From IMG/VR virus record IMGVR_UViG_3300001472_000151, positions 1-25,594 of that record: a DNA stretch of 25,594 nucleotides. One strand, given 5' to 3'. This DNA comes from a virus. A model generated the notes under the pieces. It was not told where the DNA came from, made no database searches, and saw only the letters and a program-made list of their open reading frames with translations. Shown here one piece after another: positions 1 through 8,424 of the stretch; the stretch's first letter is position 1; each line of letters begins with the position of its first letter. Position numbers and translations under genes: made by a program.

Positions 1-912
1 CATAAAAGTTCTAATAATTATTTAATAGCCGCCGCTGTCGAAATTAATGCGGCCGCTAATACTTGTTCCGTTTATCCAACTGTTGATATACGAAGCGCAA
101 ATACGGCCTTTCACGATACTGCCTATTTTGATGATGACCAGCGTATTGTGGCAAGTTATGTCGAGCCGTCAGACAGCTATAATTTATTTGTCAATAGTTA
201 TTCTTTAAACGCAAATTTAAATAGTTTTACAATTGGTTCTCGAACTGGATTTGATACTGGCACGTGGACGGAAACCCAAGTTATGGCTGATCCTTTAAGC
301 AGTGATCGTAAGGGTTTTTTATTTTCTAGGGAATCTGACACTACTGGCTACACGCACTGCTGGGTAATCCAATGTTTTGACGGGGATATATTCAAAGGGA
401 CAGGCGTGGTGGTTAATAGTGGAGACAACGCGACTTATCTTGGTGCAGATTCAAATAGTAAAAATAAAGCATTGTTATTTTATACGACAGGCTCAACGGT
501 GAAATCTGTTCTCGTTAGCCGAGACGGTAGCACTATAACTGCTGGAACCCCAGCAACATCTCAAAGTTTTACTGGTCAGCAAAATGTTACTCATTACGAT
601 CCTGATGCGGCAACATTTATATGTTTTTCAAGAAACAATGCTGACGGTATTATAACTGCAAAAACATTTGCCGAAGAGGGCAGTAATAACACTTCATTTA
701 TTGGCATATCAGATGCGGTGACATCGAGTGGGAACACAGGGGCTGTCAAAGTTTTTAGCGGAATTAAAGCGGGGTTGTCTTCTTTAACACCCAATAGCAT
801 TTATTATGTGCAAACTAACGGAACGATTAGCACAACATCTACATCTCCCGCTGTTAAAATTGGCAGAGCCTTATCGACAACAAGCCTACAGCTTACGGAG
901 GCAAATACCTGA
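1..912 (+). CDS. Tail fibre / tail structural protein, C-terminal part (5' truncated by window)
   Basis: The reading frame is open from base 1, so this is the last 303 codons of a longer gene; the GTG at 148 is just an internal valine. The visible part is rich in Ser, Thr, Asn and Gly with short beta-type segments and no catalytic motif. Its C-terminus (residues about 255-300: 'GLSSLTPNSIYYVQTNGTIS' followed by a serine/threonine stretch and 'KIGRALS') is the kind of closing domain often seen in phage tail fibres and adhesins. The next gene starts on the stop codon (TGATG) and further fibre-like genes follow. Role in host attachment is inferred from this style and from context. Confidence 0.6.
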   Translation, partial: HKSSNNYLIAAAVEINAAANTCSVYPTVDIRSANTAFHDTAYFDDDQRIVASYVEPSDSYNLFVNSYSLNANLNSFTIGSRTGFDTGTWTETQVMADPLSSDRKGFLFSRESDTTGYTHCWVIQCFDGDIFKGTGVVVNSGDNATYLGADSNSKNKALLFYTTGSTVKSVLVSRDGSTITAGTPATSQSFTGQQNVTHYDPDAATFICFSRNNADGIITAKTFAEEGSNNTSFIGISDAVTSSGNTGAVKVFSGIKAGLSSLTPNSIYYVQTNGTISTTSTSPAVKIGRALSTTSLQLTEANT

Positions 913-1163
913 TGAAAACTCTTGTAGAAAATTCGAGCGGGTTATCGAAGTATATGTTTGAAGATGCCGAAATTGTAACAATGCTAGATGACTATATTAC
1001 TATTGGTGAACCTATTGAGTGGGTTATTGGATGTCATAATTCATCTGACTCAACTTTGTTCACAAATATTACGTCTCCTGATGATTGGTCTGAAAATAAA
1101 TATAAGTACACAGCAGATAATGGATGGGTTGTTGTAGAAGGGTGGGTTAATCCAAATGAGTAG
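912..1163 (+). CDS. Small tail-fibre-associated protein, unknown function
   Basis: An 83-residue acidic protein with no signal peptide or membrane segment, containing several Trp and Tyr residues near the C-terminus. The start ATG overlaps the stop of the preceding fibre gene, and its own end overlaps the next fibre gene by 8 bases, so all three are probably translated together. The 'SSDSTLFTNITSPDDW' segment looks like small proteins that sit between fibre genes in other phages, but I cannot name a family. It may be a fibre accessory or tip protein. Confidence 0.55.
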   Translation: MKTLVENSSGLSKYMFEDAEIVTMLDDYITIGEPIEWVIGCHNSSDSTLFTNITSPDDWSENKYKYTADNGWVVVEGWVNPNE

Positions 1164-1971
1164 AGCAAGAGATGTTGCTGATGGAGCCTTGGGAAAAATC
1201 GCTGGAACCAACGGACAAGTCCTAACCTCAAATGGCTCCGCTTGGTCGAGCCAAGCAGTGCCGACAGAATTGCCAGCGACTGGCTCCGATGGAAATATCC
1301 TTACTTCCACGGGTTCAGCTTGGGCGTCTGAAGCAAATCCATTGCCAGCGCATTCAACCGTTGGAAATGTTTTAACGTCAACTGGATCGGCTTGGGCAAG
1401 TCAAGCGGCGGCTGGTGGGGGTGCTTGGGAGTTATTACAAACAACTAAAATTCCAAGTTCAAATACTTCAACATCTTTAATCGCGTTTACAAATAAATTT
1501 ACCACAGATTATGACGTTTATCAGTTTGTTGGGGCCAGCCTTCAACCGACAAGTAGCGGTTTTTTATATTTGTATTCTAAATTATTAGATTCTAATGGAG
1601 GTGGAATTAATGGTAATTACGGATTCATAAATGAGTATAGTAATATAGCTTCTGGAGCAAACGGTTATCGCAGTCATACTAACAGTAATTTCACATATAT
1701 GCCTTTAAGTTTTGAAGGTCAGCGTAATGGAAATGGATACTCACAAAGTTTTATTTTAAATGTTTTCGACCCATTAAGAAATATTGATGGAAATTACGTT
1801 AACTTTCAAAGCCAAGGCGTTACAACAAACAACAGCCCTTTTCAAGTGTATACTTCTGATATTAGAGGGTGGTGGTTCCTCGATACAAGCACCAAAGGCC
1901 ACGGGCTTGAGTTTTTCTTTAGTTCTGGAAACATGAGCGGGCAAATTTCTTTGTATGGATTGAAAAAATGA
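1156..1971 (+). CDS. Tail fibre / receptor-binding protein with GN(V/I)LTSTGSAW repeats
   Basis: A 271-residue protein. The N-terminal third carries three copies of a 13-residue repeat (around residues 20-33, 46-58 and 70-82; consensus GNVLTSTGSAWAS) spaced by about 25 residues, a pattern typical of phage fibre shafts and adhesins. The C-terminal domain (about 88-271) is Gly, Ser, Asn and aromatic rich, like a receptor-binding beta domain ('SGFLYLYSKLL', 'GWWFLDTS', 'FFFSSGNMSGQISLYGLKK'). It overlaps both neighbours and is followed directly by a fibre chaperone candidate, which supports a role in host recognition. The receptor cannot be predicted. Confidence 0.65.
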   Translation: MSRARDVADGALGKIAGTNGQVLTSNGSAWSSQAVPTELPATGSDGNILTSTGSAWASEANPLPAHSTVGNVLTSTGSAWASQAAAGGGAWELLQTTKIPSSNTSTSLIAFTNKFTTDYDVYQFVGASLQPTSSGFLYLYSKLLDSNGGGINGNYGFINEYSNIASGANGYRSHTNSNFTYMPLSFEGQRNGNGYSQSFILNVFDPLRNIDGNYVNFQSQGVTTNNSPFQVYTSDIRGWWFLDTSTKGHGLEFFFSSGNMSGQISLYGLKK

Positions 1972-2246
1972 TAAAAAATATAAACGGTGTTGAAGTTGAA
2001 ATGACTACGGAAGAGATAGCAGAGCGAAATGCAGAACTGACAGAAACCGCAACGAAAGTAGCTGAATTAGAAAACACAAGGCAACGGACAGAGCGAAATA
2101 TATTACTTGCAGAAACCGACTATGCCACTTTGCCTGACTCGCCAGAAATGAGCGATGCGATGAAAGCTTATCGCCAAGCGTTGCGAGATGTGCCAGCGCA
2201 ATCTGGTTTTCCGACTACGATTATTTGGCCTGAGTTGGGGGAGTAA
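1968..2246 (+). CDS. Tail fibre assembly / tail assembly chaperone-like protein
   Basis: 92 residues: a charged helical N-terminal two thirds, then the pattern 'LLAETDYATLPDSP' ... 'AYRQALRDVPAQSGFP' ... 'IIWP'. This combination (ETD, YRQALRD, P-x-x-GFP, WP) is typical of the phage tail assembly chaperone / fibre assembly families encoded just after a fibre gene. The start overlaps the fibre stop by 4 bases (ATGA). Such proteins help fibres fold and trimerise and are usually not part of the mature virion. Confidence 0.65.
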   Translation: MIKNINGVEVEMTTEEIAERNAELTETATKVAELENTRQRTERNILLAETDYATLPDSPEMSDAMKAYRQALRDVPAQSGFPTTIIWPELGE

Positions 2247-2252
2247 CAGCTT

Positions 2253-4346
2253 ATGCCGTTAGTCGCAATCCAGCCACAAGCTGGCACAGTAAAAGACGCA
2301 TCTGAATATAGCGTTAGCAGTTATGTGGATAGCGAAAAAATACGGTTTCGATCTGTTCAAGGTGCTGGCGCACAACCGCAAACAATTGGCGGCTGGGAAT
2401 TAAAATGCACCGATACAGTATTAGGGAAAGTGCGCGGCGCACACCAATGGCGAGACAACCAAAGCAATAGTTATTTAGCTATTGGCAGTCATCGTAAATT
2501 AATGGTTGAGCGCGGAGATAACGTTTGGGACATAACCCCTTGCGAGGCTCCAGCATCTTTACCTAACAACCCTGTTAGCGTTACCAATAACGAAACGTCA
2601 ACAACGATTACAACAACAGGTAGCCATTATCTAACGATTGGCACATTTGTTTATATCACTGGTCTGACGGCAACAGGCGGTGTAACCGTTGGCGGTGGCA
2701 GTGGTAGCTTTGCAAGCAATCCTTTTGCTACAACGTTAGGCAGTACCATTGTGCAAGTTACGCTTTCCGCGCATGGTTTAAAGCGTGGTGATTTCGTAAC
2801 AATTAGCGGCGTTAGTGGCGCACAAAATGGCATACCTGATAGCGAATTAAACACGCAACACAGTGTTTATGTTACCAGCAGTTCACAGTTTTTTATTGAG
2901 ATAACAACGCCAGCTACATCTAGTGGAGCAACAGGCGGTACGCCAGCCTATGTTGCTTACAAACAGGCAGAAGTGGTTACAGTGCCATCTGCCACAACGT
3001 TTACGATAACAACGGCGCAAGGCAGTTCTACAGCCACAGGCGGCGGTAATAGCGGAAGTATAATAATAGAATTAGAAGCTGGTTTAGAAAGCAGTACAGC
3101 GCAAGCTGGCTACGGTACTGGTAGTTTTGGAATGGGCGTGTATGGCAGTGGGGGAGAGCAACTTACTTCTTATGACGCTAGAATATGGTGCTTGGAAAAT
3201 TACGGCCAAGATTTGGTTGCTGTGCCAAGAGGCGGCAATCTGTACCGTTGGCCTTTAAACAGAAGCCAAAGGGCGGCAGTAAATACTGCAACAGATTGCC
3301 CAACTGAAATTAATTTTATGACAGTTACTCCAGAGCAATATTTAATGCTTGGCGGCTGTAATGACGGCACAGGATTTGATGGATTGCTCATTATCTGGGC
3401 CGCGCAGGCACAGGGCTTTACAACAGGCGATTGGACGGCAAAAGCAACGAACACCAGCAGATCACTGAGGCTGGGCGCGGGATCACATATACAGAGCATG
3501 ATTCCATCATCTTTTGTTACTGTTGTTATGACAGACAGTTCAATGCACCAGCTAAGATTTTTAAAAGATACTGTATTTATTTATAGTCAAGACCTAGTGG
3601 CTAACGTTGGAATTATGGGGCCAAATGCTTGGGCAAAAGATAGCCAAACAGGTGGCTTGATGTTCTTGTCAGCTAACTGGCAGTTTTACACTTTTTTAAA
3701 TGGTCAGCTACAAGCAGTGCCTTGCCCTGTTCGTGATTTTATAAGAGATGCCGTTGTCACAGGAACACAACAAAGCAAGATAGTTGGCACAGGTATTAGT
3801 CAATATGGCGAGGGCTGGTTTTTCTATCCAGCTTCAAATCTGGAAGTAAACAAATACGTCATATATAGCTTTCAAACACAAACATGGGCGACAGGTACTT
3901 TTAACAGGACATATGCGTTAGACGGCGCAACGTTCATTTACCCGATAATGTTTGACTACACATACGGATCAGAAAATGCACAAATCTGGTTGCATGAAAA
4001 AGGTAACTCTGCACAAGGCGATGCGTTTGAGAGTTGGATAGAAGCCTCACCAGTTGATTTAGCAGTTGAGGGTGAGGGCGAGGTGACAATGGATGTATCT
4101 GGGATTGTCCCTGATTTTCAAAGTTTATCCGCTGGCGGTGATTTGTATTTATTAACAAAAGACAAGCCTAATTCAACAGAAATTGTTAATGGCCCTTTCG
4201 CCATTGGGCCAACGACAGAGCGTGTTGATGTTCGTGTGACAGGCCGACAATTGGGTTGGAAATTTGTTAGAAACGGTGCGCCAAATACTTGGCGGCTAGG
4301 AAAAATGAGATTTGATATCAACGCAAGCGGAGGCAGAAGGGATTAA
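2253..4346 (+). CDS. Large tail/neck structural protein (P22 gp10-like candidate)
   Basis: 697 residues, no signal peptide. The N-terminus ('MPLVAIQPQAGTVKDASEYS', then 'SEKIRFRS' and 'TIGGWE') matches the opening of large tail or neck proteins of short-tailed phages, comparable with P22 gp10-type stabilisation proteins. Residues about 110-290 are Gly/Ser/Thr-rich beta repeats ('TIGTFVYITGL', 'KRGDFVTISGVSG') that look like an inserted adhesion-type region. The rest is Trp- and Tyr-rich beta structure resembling a propeller. GGGGGAG lies upstream of the ATG. It sits between the fibre genes and the internal protein genes. The specific equivalence to gp10 is tentative. Confidence 0.55.
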   Translation: MPLVAIQPQAGTVKDASEYSVSSYVDSEKIRFRSVQGAGAQPQTIGGWELKCTDTVLGKVRGAHQWRDNQSNSYLAIGSHRKLMVERGDNVWDITPCEAPASLPNNPVSVTNNETSTTITTTGSHYLTIGTFVYITGLTATGGVTVGGGSGSFASNPFATTLGSTIVQVTLSAHGLKRGDFVTISGVSGAQNGIPDSELNTQHSVYVTSSSQFFIEITTPATSSGATGGTPAYVAYKQAEVVTVPSATTFTITTAQGSSTATGGGNSGSIIIELEAGLESSTAQAGYGTGSFGMGVYGSGGEQLTSYDARIWCLENYGQDLVAVPRGGNLYRWPLNRSQRAAVNTATDCPTEINFMTVTPEQYLMLGGCNDGTGFDGLLIIWAAQAQGFTTGDWTAKATNTSRSLRLGAGSHIQSMIPSSFVTVVMTDSSMHQLRFLKDTVFIYSQDLVANVGIMGPNAWAKDSQTGGLMFLSANWQFYTFLNGQLQAVPCPVRDFIRDAVVTGTQQSKIVGTGISQYGEGWFFYPASNLEVNKYVIYSFQTQTWATGTFNRTYALDGATFIYPIMFDYTYGSENAQIWLHEKGNSAQGDAFESWIEASPVDLAVEGEGEVTMDVSGIVPDFQSLSAGGDLYLLTKDKPNSTEIVNGPFAIGPTTERVDVRVTGRQLGWKFVRNGAPNTWRLGKMRFDINASGGRRD

Positions 4347-4348
4347 TT

Positions 4349-4942
4349 ATGCCAGCTTTTACACTACCACCAGCGTCATTAATTGCGGGGGTTAACACAC
4401 AAGGCCCAGCCCCAGTTAACCCAACTCAACATCAAAATATATTTTATACTGATCCAACTACTGGCGAAGGTTTAAATGTTGGAAATGCAGAAGATGCAGT
4501 TTCTAATTTTGCGATTGGTGGCAATCCGTTGAGTTATGGGCAAACGGCAAGTTATACAGGGCCGTCAGGCGATTTAGATAGCCCAACTATGCAAAATCCC
4601 GTTGAGGAATTAATGCCAATTGAAGAGGCGGTTGGGCAAAAAGGAATGTACAATATGGGCGATATTATGCAGTTAAATAACGCCGCACAAAAAGGCAATC
4701 CGTGGACAGCCCCAGATGTTTATTCGCTTTTTACTCAATTAGATGATGGCAGTTTTGATCTAGCACCACAAAGCGGAAATCCGTATAGTTATATGATGTA
4801 TGACGAAAATGTACCTTTGCATGATTTGAAATACAGAAGTGGTCAAAAAATAGGAAAACAAGGCGCAATGAGCCGCGCAATGGCTGGATTTTCTAGCCTT
4901 GATGAAATTGAGTCTTCTGGCGGCGATGGTAGCCCTGATTAA
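4349..4942 (+). CDS. Hypothetical virion-region protein
   Basis: 197 residues, rich in Pro, Gly, Asn and Gln and acidic at the C-terminus, without membrane segments or recognisable catalytic motifs. A good ribosome site (AAGGGA) precedes the ATG, and the stop overlaps the next start (TAATG). Position between the tail/neck gene and the GNAT-like gene suggests a structural or assembly role, but I do not recognise a family. Confidence 0.5.
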   Translation: MPAFTLPPASLIAGVNTQGPAPVNPTQHQNIFYTDPTTGEGLNVGNAEDAVSNFAIGGNPLSYGQTASYTGPSGDLDSPTMQNPVEELMPIEEAVGQKGMYNMGDIMQLNNAAQKGNPWTAPDVYSLFTQLDDGSFDLAPQSGNPYSYMMYDENVPLHDLKYRSGQKIGKQGAMSRAMAGFSSLDEIESSGGDGSPD

Positions 4943-5343
4943 TGATAAGACTAGAAGACGATATGCTAAGAAAGGCATGGCCTCAATTGAGGCCAATGAT
5001 TGAAAAAGCTAGAAAAAAATCACGCTGTACTGATCCATTTCTGGTCGAGGATATTTATCACCAATGCAAAATTCAAGATACGTTTTGTTATGTTACGGGC
5101 GAAGGTTCGCAAATTGACGGCGTTTTATTTTTACGGCCAGTAAATAATTTTGGTGATATTGAATTGCATATTTGGATAGGCACATTTCAATGTCCAGCGC
5201 AATTATCAGATCATATAGAATTTGTTGAAAACTTAGGGCGGCACTTGAAAGCGAAACGCATAACGTGTGTATCGCCTAGAATGTTTGACAAAATGTGGCC
5301 TGACGCAAAAGCAGTCAGCAAACGATTTCAAAAGGAGTTATAG
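4942..5343 (+). CDS. GNAT-fold-like phage protein
   Basis: 133 residues. The layout, with helical N-terminus, 'IDGVLFLRPVNNFGDIELHIWIG' type strands, then a helix ending in 'HLKAKRITCVSPRMFDKMWP', matches small GNAT-like proteins commonly found in phage structural operons. No clear acetyl-CoA pyrophosphate loop (R/Q-x-x-G-x-G/A) is visible, so acetyltransferase activity is doubtful. The start overlaps the previous stop and the next gene follows after 2 bases. It may be a minor virion component; that is inference. Confidence 0.5.
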   Translation: MIRLEDDMLRKAWPQLRPMIEKARKKSRCTDPFLVEDIYHQCKIQDTFCYVTGEGSQIDGVLFLRPVNNFGDIELHIWIGTFQCPAQLSDHIEFVENLGRHLKAKRITCVSPRMFDKMWPDAKAVSKRFQKEL

Positions 5344-5345
5344 TT

Positions 5346-5705
5346 ATGAGTGGTGGAAGTCAAACAACATCTTCAACGGTAAAATTAGACCCAAAATTGC
5401 AAGCCTTGGTTGATAGCATTTTAGACTATGCGCCAGCTACTATGGAAAGAGATTTTCCAAAATACGATCTGCCGCGCATTGCTAGTTTTACGCCTGACCA
5501 ATTGGGCGCATTTGATAAGACCCGCGCAAATGTTGGCAGTTTTGAGCCAGCCATGAATCAAGCCATGAACACGATGGGAAGGTTTGCGCAAGGGCCACGC
5601 ATACAAGGGTCTAGCGTCCAAAATGGAATGCCAACAACACAAAGGGCAGTGGCTAGGCAATTGCCAACATTGCCGCCGTTGCCGCCGCAAGGGGGAGTTG
5701 CTTAA
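5346..5705 (+). CDS. Internal virion protein, N-terminal-type fragment
   Basis: 119 residues beginning 'MSGGSQTTSSTVKLDPKLQA', followed by 'IASFTPDQLGAFDKTRANVG'. This opening is typical of longer phage internal proteins that continue with 'Y-NPY-x-x-V-D-x-Y' helices. Here that continuation is found in the next gene, which starts directly after this stop (TAA then ATG). AAGGAG lies 9 bases before the ATG. The last 35 residues are Pro/Gln-rich linker. I read it as the first half of a split gene, though it could also be an independent small protein. Confidence 0.5.
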   Translation: MSGGSQTTSSTVKLDPKLQALVDSILDYAPATMERDFPKYDLPRIASFTPDQLGAFDKTRANVGSFEPAMNQAMNTMGRFAQGPRIQGSSVQNGMPTTQRAVARQLPTLPPLPPQGGVA

Positions 5706-6857
5706 ATGTCGATAGAAGATGCGTTTAATCGTCAAAATTTAATAGATAATTTTGATGAGCAAGCTTATTTAGAATTGTATGGGGATGTTGCAACAGCGGT
5801 TGCCGATCCAAATAACCCTTTTACCATTGCGTCAAATGCTGATGCGGATGGAGACGGACAAGTAACTGGTCTTGATCATTTTTTAATTCATGGATTTTCT
5901 GAAGGGCGGCAAGCCCCATTAATTAATTCTTCTCCACCACCACCGCAATACACGCCAGAGACTCCACAGCCTGTTTATTCTCCTGACCCAGTGCCAGCGG
6001 CAGAAGCTTTGCCGTTTGCGCCGCCGCCGATAACACCAATAAATATGAATGTTATCGAAGGCGCGGATTTAGCAGAAAACTATTTTAACCCCTATCAGGG
6101 AGCAGTTTTAGACGCATACACAGACCAATTTACAAATGCTTTAGGACAGGCTCAATTGAGTAATAATGCACTTGCAACGGCGGCTGGGGCGTTTGGTGGC
6201 AGTGGGCAGGGAGTAGCCACAGCGTTAACAAATGAAGCGGCAATGCGTACATATGGCAATGATGTAGCTAACATTTTGCAACAAGGTTTTGACACGGCGA
6301 ATACATTCGGCGCACAAGATGCAAGCCAATACAACGATATGACAGGTCTTGGCGCACAATTACAACTACAAGGCGCAAATTTGTTACCTAGTGCGGCAAA
6401 TACGCAATCAAATTTGCAAAATAATGACGTACAGAATTTGTTAAATATTGGCGGCGCACAACAAGATTTAGGCCAGCAAAGCCTCGATTTAGCGTATGAC
6501 GATTTTATCAGAGAATGGCAATACCCAATGGAAATGCTTGGCTACGGCGCATCGTTAGCTTCTGGAGTGCCAACAGGCTCAACAACCATTGGCAGAACAC
6601 CAAGAGACTCAGGCGGCAAGATGTCTGGGGCTGGAAGTTTAGTTTCGGCTGGCGCAACGGCGGCTGGCAAATGCTGGGTAGCTAGAGAAGTATATCAAGA
6701 TGATCGATGGTTGCTATTCAGAGAATGGCTGGAAACAAAAGCACCAACTTGGTTGCATGATAACTATTGTCAATATGGTGAGCGTGTTGCTGAATATATA
6801 AAAGACAAACCAGCTATTAAACGCATTATTAAATTCTTTATGGATAAGGTGATTTAA
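5706..6857 (+). CDS. Internal virion / DNA-ejection protein with EF-hand-type loop
   Basis: 383 residues. Residues 15-68 form a 'YLELYGDVATAV ... HFLIHGFSEGR' module interrupted by a canonical calcium loop (D46, D48, D50, G51, V53, D57). A Pro-rich linker follows, then helical repeats ('YFNPYQGAVLDAYTDQF', 'AAGAFGGSGQG') typical of phage internal proteins, then a C-terminal domain starting 'CWVAREVYQDDRWLLFREWL' and continuing with 'YGERVAEYI'. That C-terminal block is a recurring module in phage ejection or tail-associated proteins. The preceding 119-residue gene supplies the usual N-terminus. Calcium binding is predicted from the loop only. Confidence 0.6.
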   Translation: MSIEDAFNRQNLIDNFDEQAYLELYGDVATAVADPNNPFTIASNADADGDGQVTGLDHFLIHGFSEGRQAPLINSSPPPPQYTPETPQPVYSPDPVPAAEALPFAPPPITPINMNVIEGADLAENYFNPYQGAVLDAYTDQFTNALGQAQLSNNALATAAGAFGGSGQGVATALTNEAAMRTYGNDVANILQQGFDTANTFGAQDASQYNDMTGLGAQLQLQGANLLPSAANTQSNLQNNDVQNLLNIGGAQQDLGQQSLDLAYDDFIREWQYPMEMLGYGASLASGVPTGSTTIGRTPRDSGGKMSGAGSLVSAGATAAGKCWVAREVYQDDRWLLFREWLETKAPTWLHDNYCQYGERVAEYIKDKPAIKRIIKFFMDKVI

Positions 6858-6858
6858 T

Positions 6859-8418
6859 ATGGCAATTCAAATAAACCCAGTAAGAAAAAGCGCAGACAAT
6901 CGCGGTGTTCGTGCGCCTCAAATTCAAAGCCAAGGGCGAATTTTGCAAGCCGCCGCGCCAGCCCCACCAAAAAACAATATCGCGCAGGGTGCGGCAGATA
7001 TGGTAAATGCCTTTAAAGAAAGCCGCCAGAAAGCTAATAGAGCAAAACTTGTGCAGGGTCTTGTGCAAGAAGATGACGCAACAGAAGCAGATGCGTTTGA
7101 TGCGCCAGCCGCCGTTGCGCCGACAATAGAGCCAGTTATAGAATCTGGTGGTTATGGAACGGCTGATGCTTTTAACGAAACGCCAGCCCCGCCACAAAAG
7201 ATTTCGCCAGCTACACCTAACGCAAGTAAATTAAGTCAGCTTAATATGCCAGATCAGGCAAAGTCTATTTTTAAAGAAATGGTTAAGTCTGGCGATACTG
7301 ATGGTGCATATAAAATAGCTATGGCTTTTGCTCTGAAGCCAGCTAAAGAATATACGTTGAGCGAGGGACAACGTGTTACGGACGCAAAAGGCAACGTAAT
7401 AGCAGAAGGCGCACCAAAATCTTTTGCGCCAACAAAGCCAACTAAACCAGTTAAGGCTTATAATAGAAAAACTGGTCAAGAACAATATGCTACGCCTGCG
7501 GAGATAAATAGTAATCCAGATTTACAAGCTAGTAGTCCATCAACTTCATTTACTGATGAAATGCAGGGGAAAATTGCCGCCGATATAAATGCTGGAATGA
7601 ATAAACAACAGTTAATAGAAAAACATGGTGCTGGCGCAGTTACTCTTTACGGCGATGAGCAGTTGAAATCACAACAGCCTAGAATTTTTGTTGAAGATGG
7701 TATTACAAAAAGACAAAATCCTAGACCATCAACATTTTTCCCACCTGTCCCTAAAGTTTCTTATCAAGAAAAACGCAGAACCGTTATTAATCCTCCTAAC
7801 AATAATAGCAATATGTCAATTATTGATTCTAACGCTAATAGTAATATGCCTATTATTGGCCCTAGTGCTGGCGCACCGCCACCAGCACCTGCAAATACTG
7901 GGCAACAGCGACCCCTAATTGAAGTTATTGAAACGCCAGTAATGCAAACCAATGTAGATAAGATACAGATGCAAAAGATTGGCGTTACAACAAGAGAAAC
8001 AATGGATTTGATTAATGAATATCGGGCGGCGGTTACAAAAGAAGGCCCTCAGATGTATGGTATGGAAGCAGAAGACCTAAAACAAAAACATACAGCACTG
8101 ACACTTAAACTGAAAGATTTAGCCGAATTAGGCGTATTAGCTGGGCCTGATTTAGATTTATTATACGATCTAATAACCCCACCTGATGATTTTCAGCTTA
8201 ATGCTCAAGACGCAATACCATTTAATGGTTATGACGGAACTAAAGTTATGCTTTCTCAATTAGTTCAAATGGAAAAACTTGTTGATAGCAAATTTAAAGC
8301 CGCAGAGTCGCAATATGGGCCTGTTGAAAAAAGAACTAGTGCTGTTAAACCTAATGTTTCAGCACCTAAACCTAAAGCGGATACGTCTGGTTGGAAAGTT
8401 AATTTAAAAAAGGATTAG
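6859..8418 (+). CDS. Internal virion protein, hypothetical
   Basis: 519 residues, mostly disordered-looking: Ala/Pro-rich at the N-terminus, with helical segments around residues 110-160 and 365-470. A 33-bp imperfect tandem duplication at 7804-7869 encodes NSNMSIIDSNA / NSNMPIIGPSA. The ribosome site AAGGTGA precedes the ATG, which lies 1 base after the previous stop. No catalytic motif seen. Position between two ejection-type proteins suggests a capsid-internal role, but the family is not recognised. Confidence 0.5.
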   Translation: MAIQINPVRKSADNRGVRAPQIQSQGRILQAAAPAPPKNNIAQGAADMVNAFKESRQKANRAKLVQGLVQEDDATEADAFDAPAAVAPTIEPVIESGGYGTADAFNETPAPPQKISPATPNASKLSQLNMPDQAKSIFKEMVKSGDTDGAYKIAMAFALKPAKEYTLSEGQRVTDAKGNVIAEGAPKSFAPTKPTKPVKAYNRKTGQEQYATPAEINSNPDLQASSPSTSFTDEMQGKIAADINAGMNKQQLIEKHGAGAVTLYGDEQLKSQQPRIFVEDGITKRQNPRPSTFFPPVPKVSYQEKRRTVINPPNNNSNMSIIDSNANSNMPIIGPSAGAPPPAPANTGQQRPLIEVIETPVMQTNVDKIQMQKIGVTTRETMDLINEYRAAVTKEGPQMYGMEAEDLKQKHTALTLKLKDLAELGVLAGPDLDLLYDLITPPDDFQLNAQDAIPFNGYDGTKVMLSQLVQMEKLVDSKFKAAESQYGPVEKRTSAVKPNVSAPKPKADTSGWKVNLKKD

Positions 8419-8424
8419 GGGAAA

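Noticed and set aside
3200-3499. Minus-strand 99-codon ORF within the large tail/neck gene
   Set aside because: Cys/Pro-rich shadow of a well-supported gene on the other strand; no ribosome site or homologous motif.
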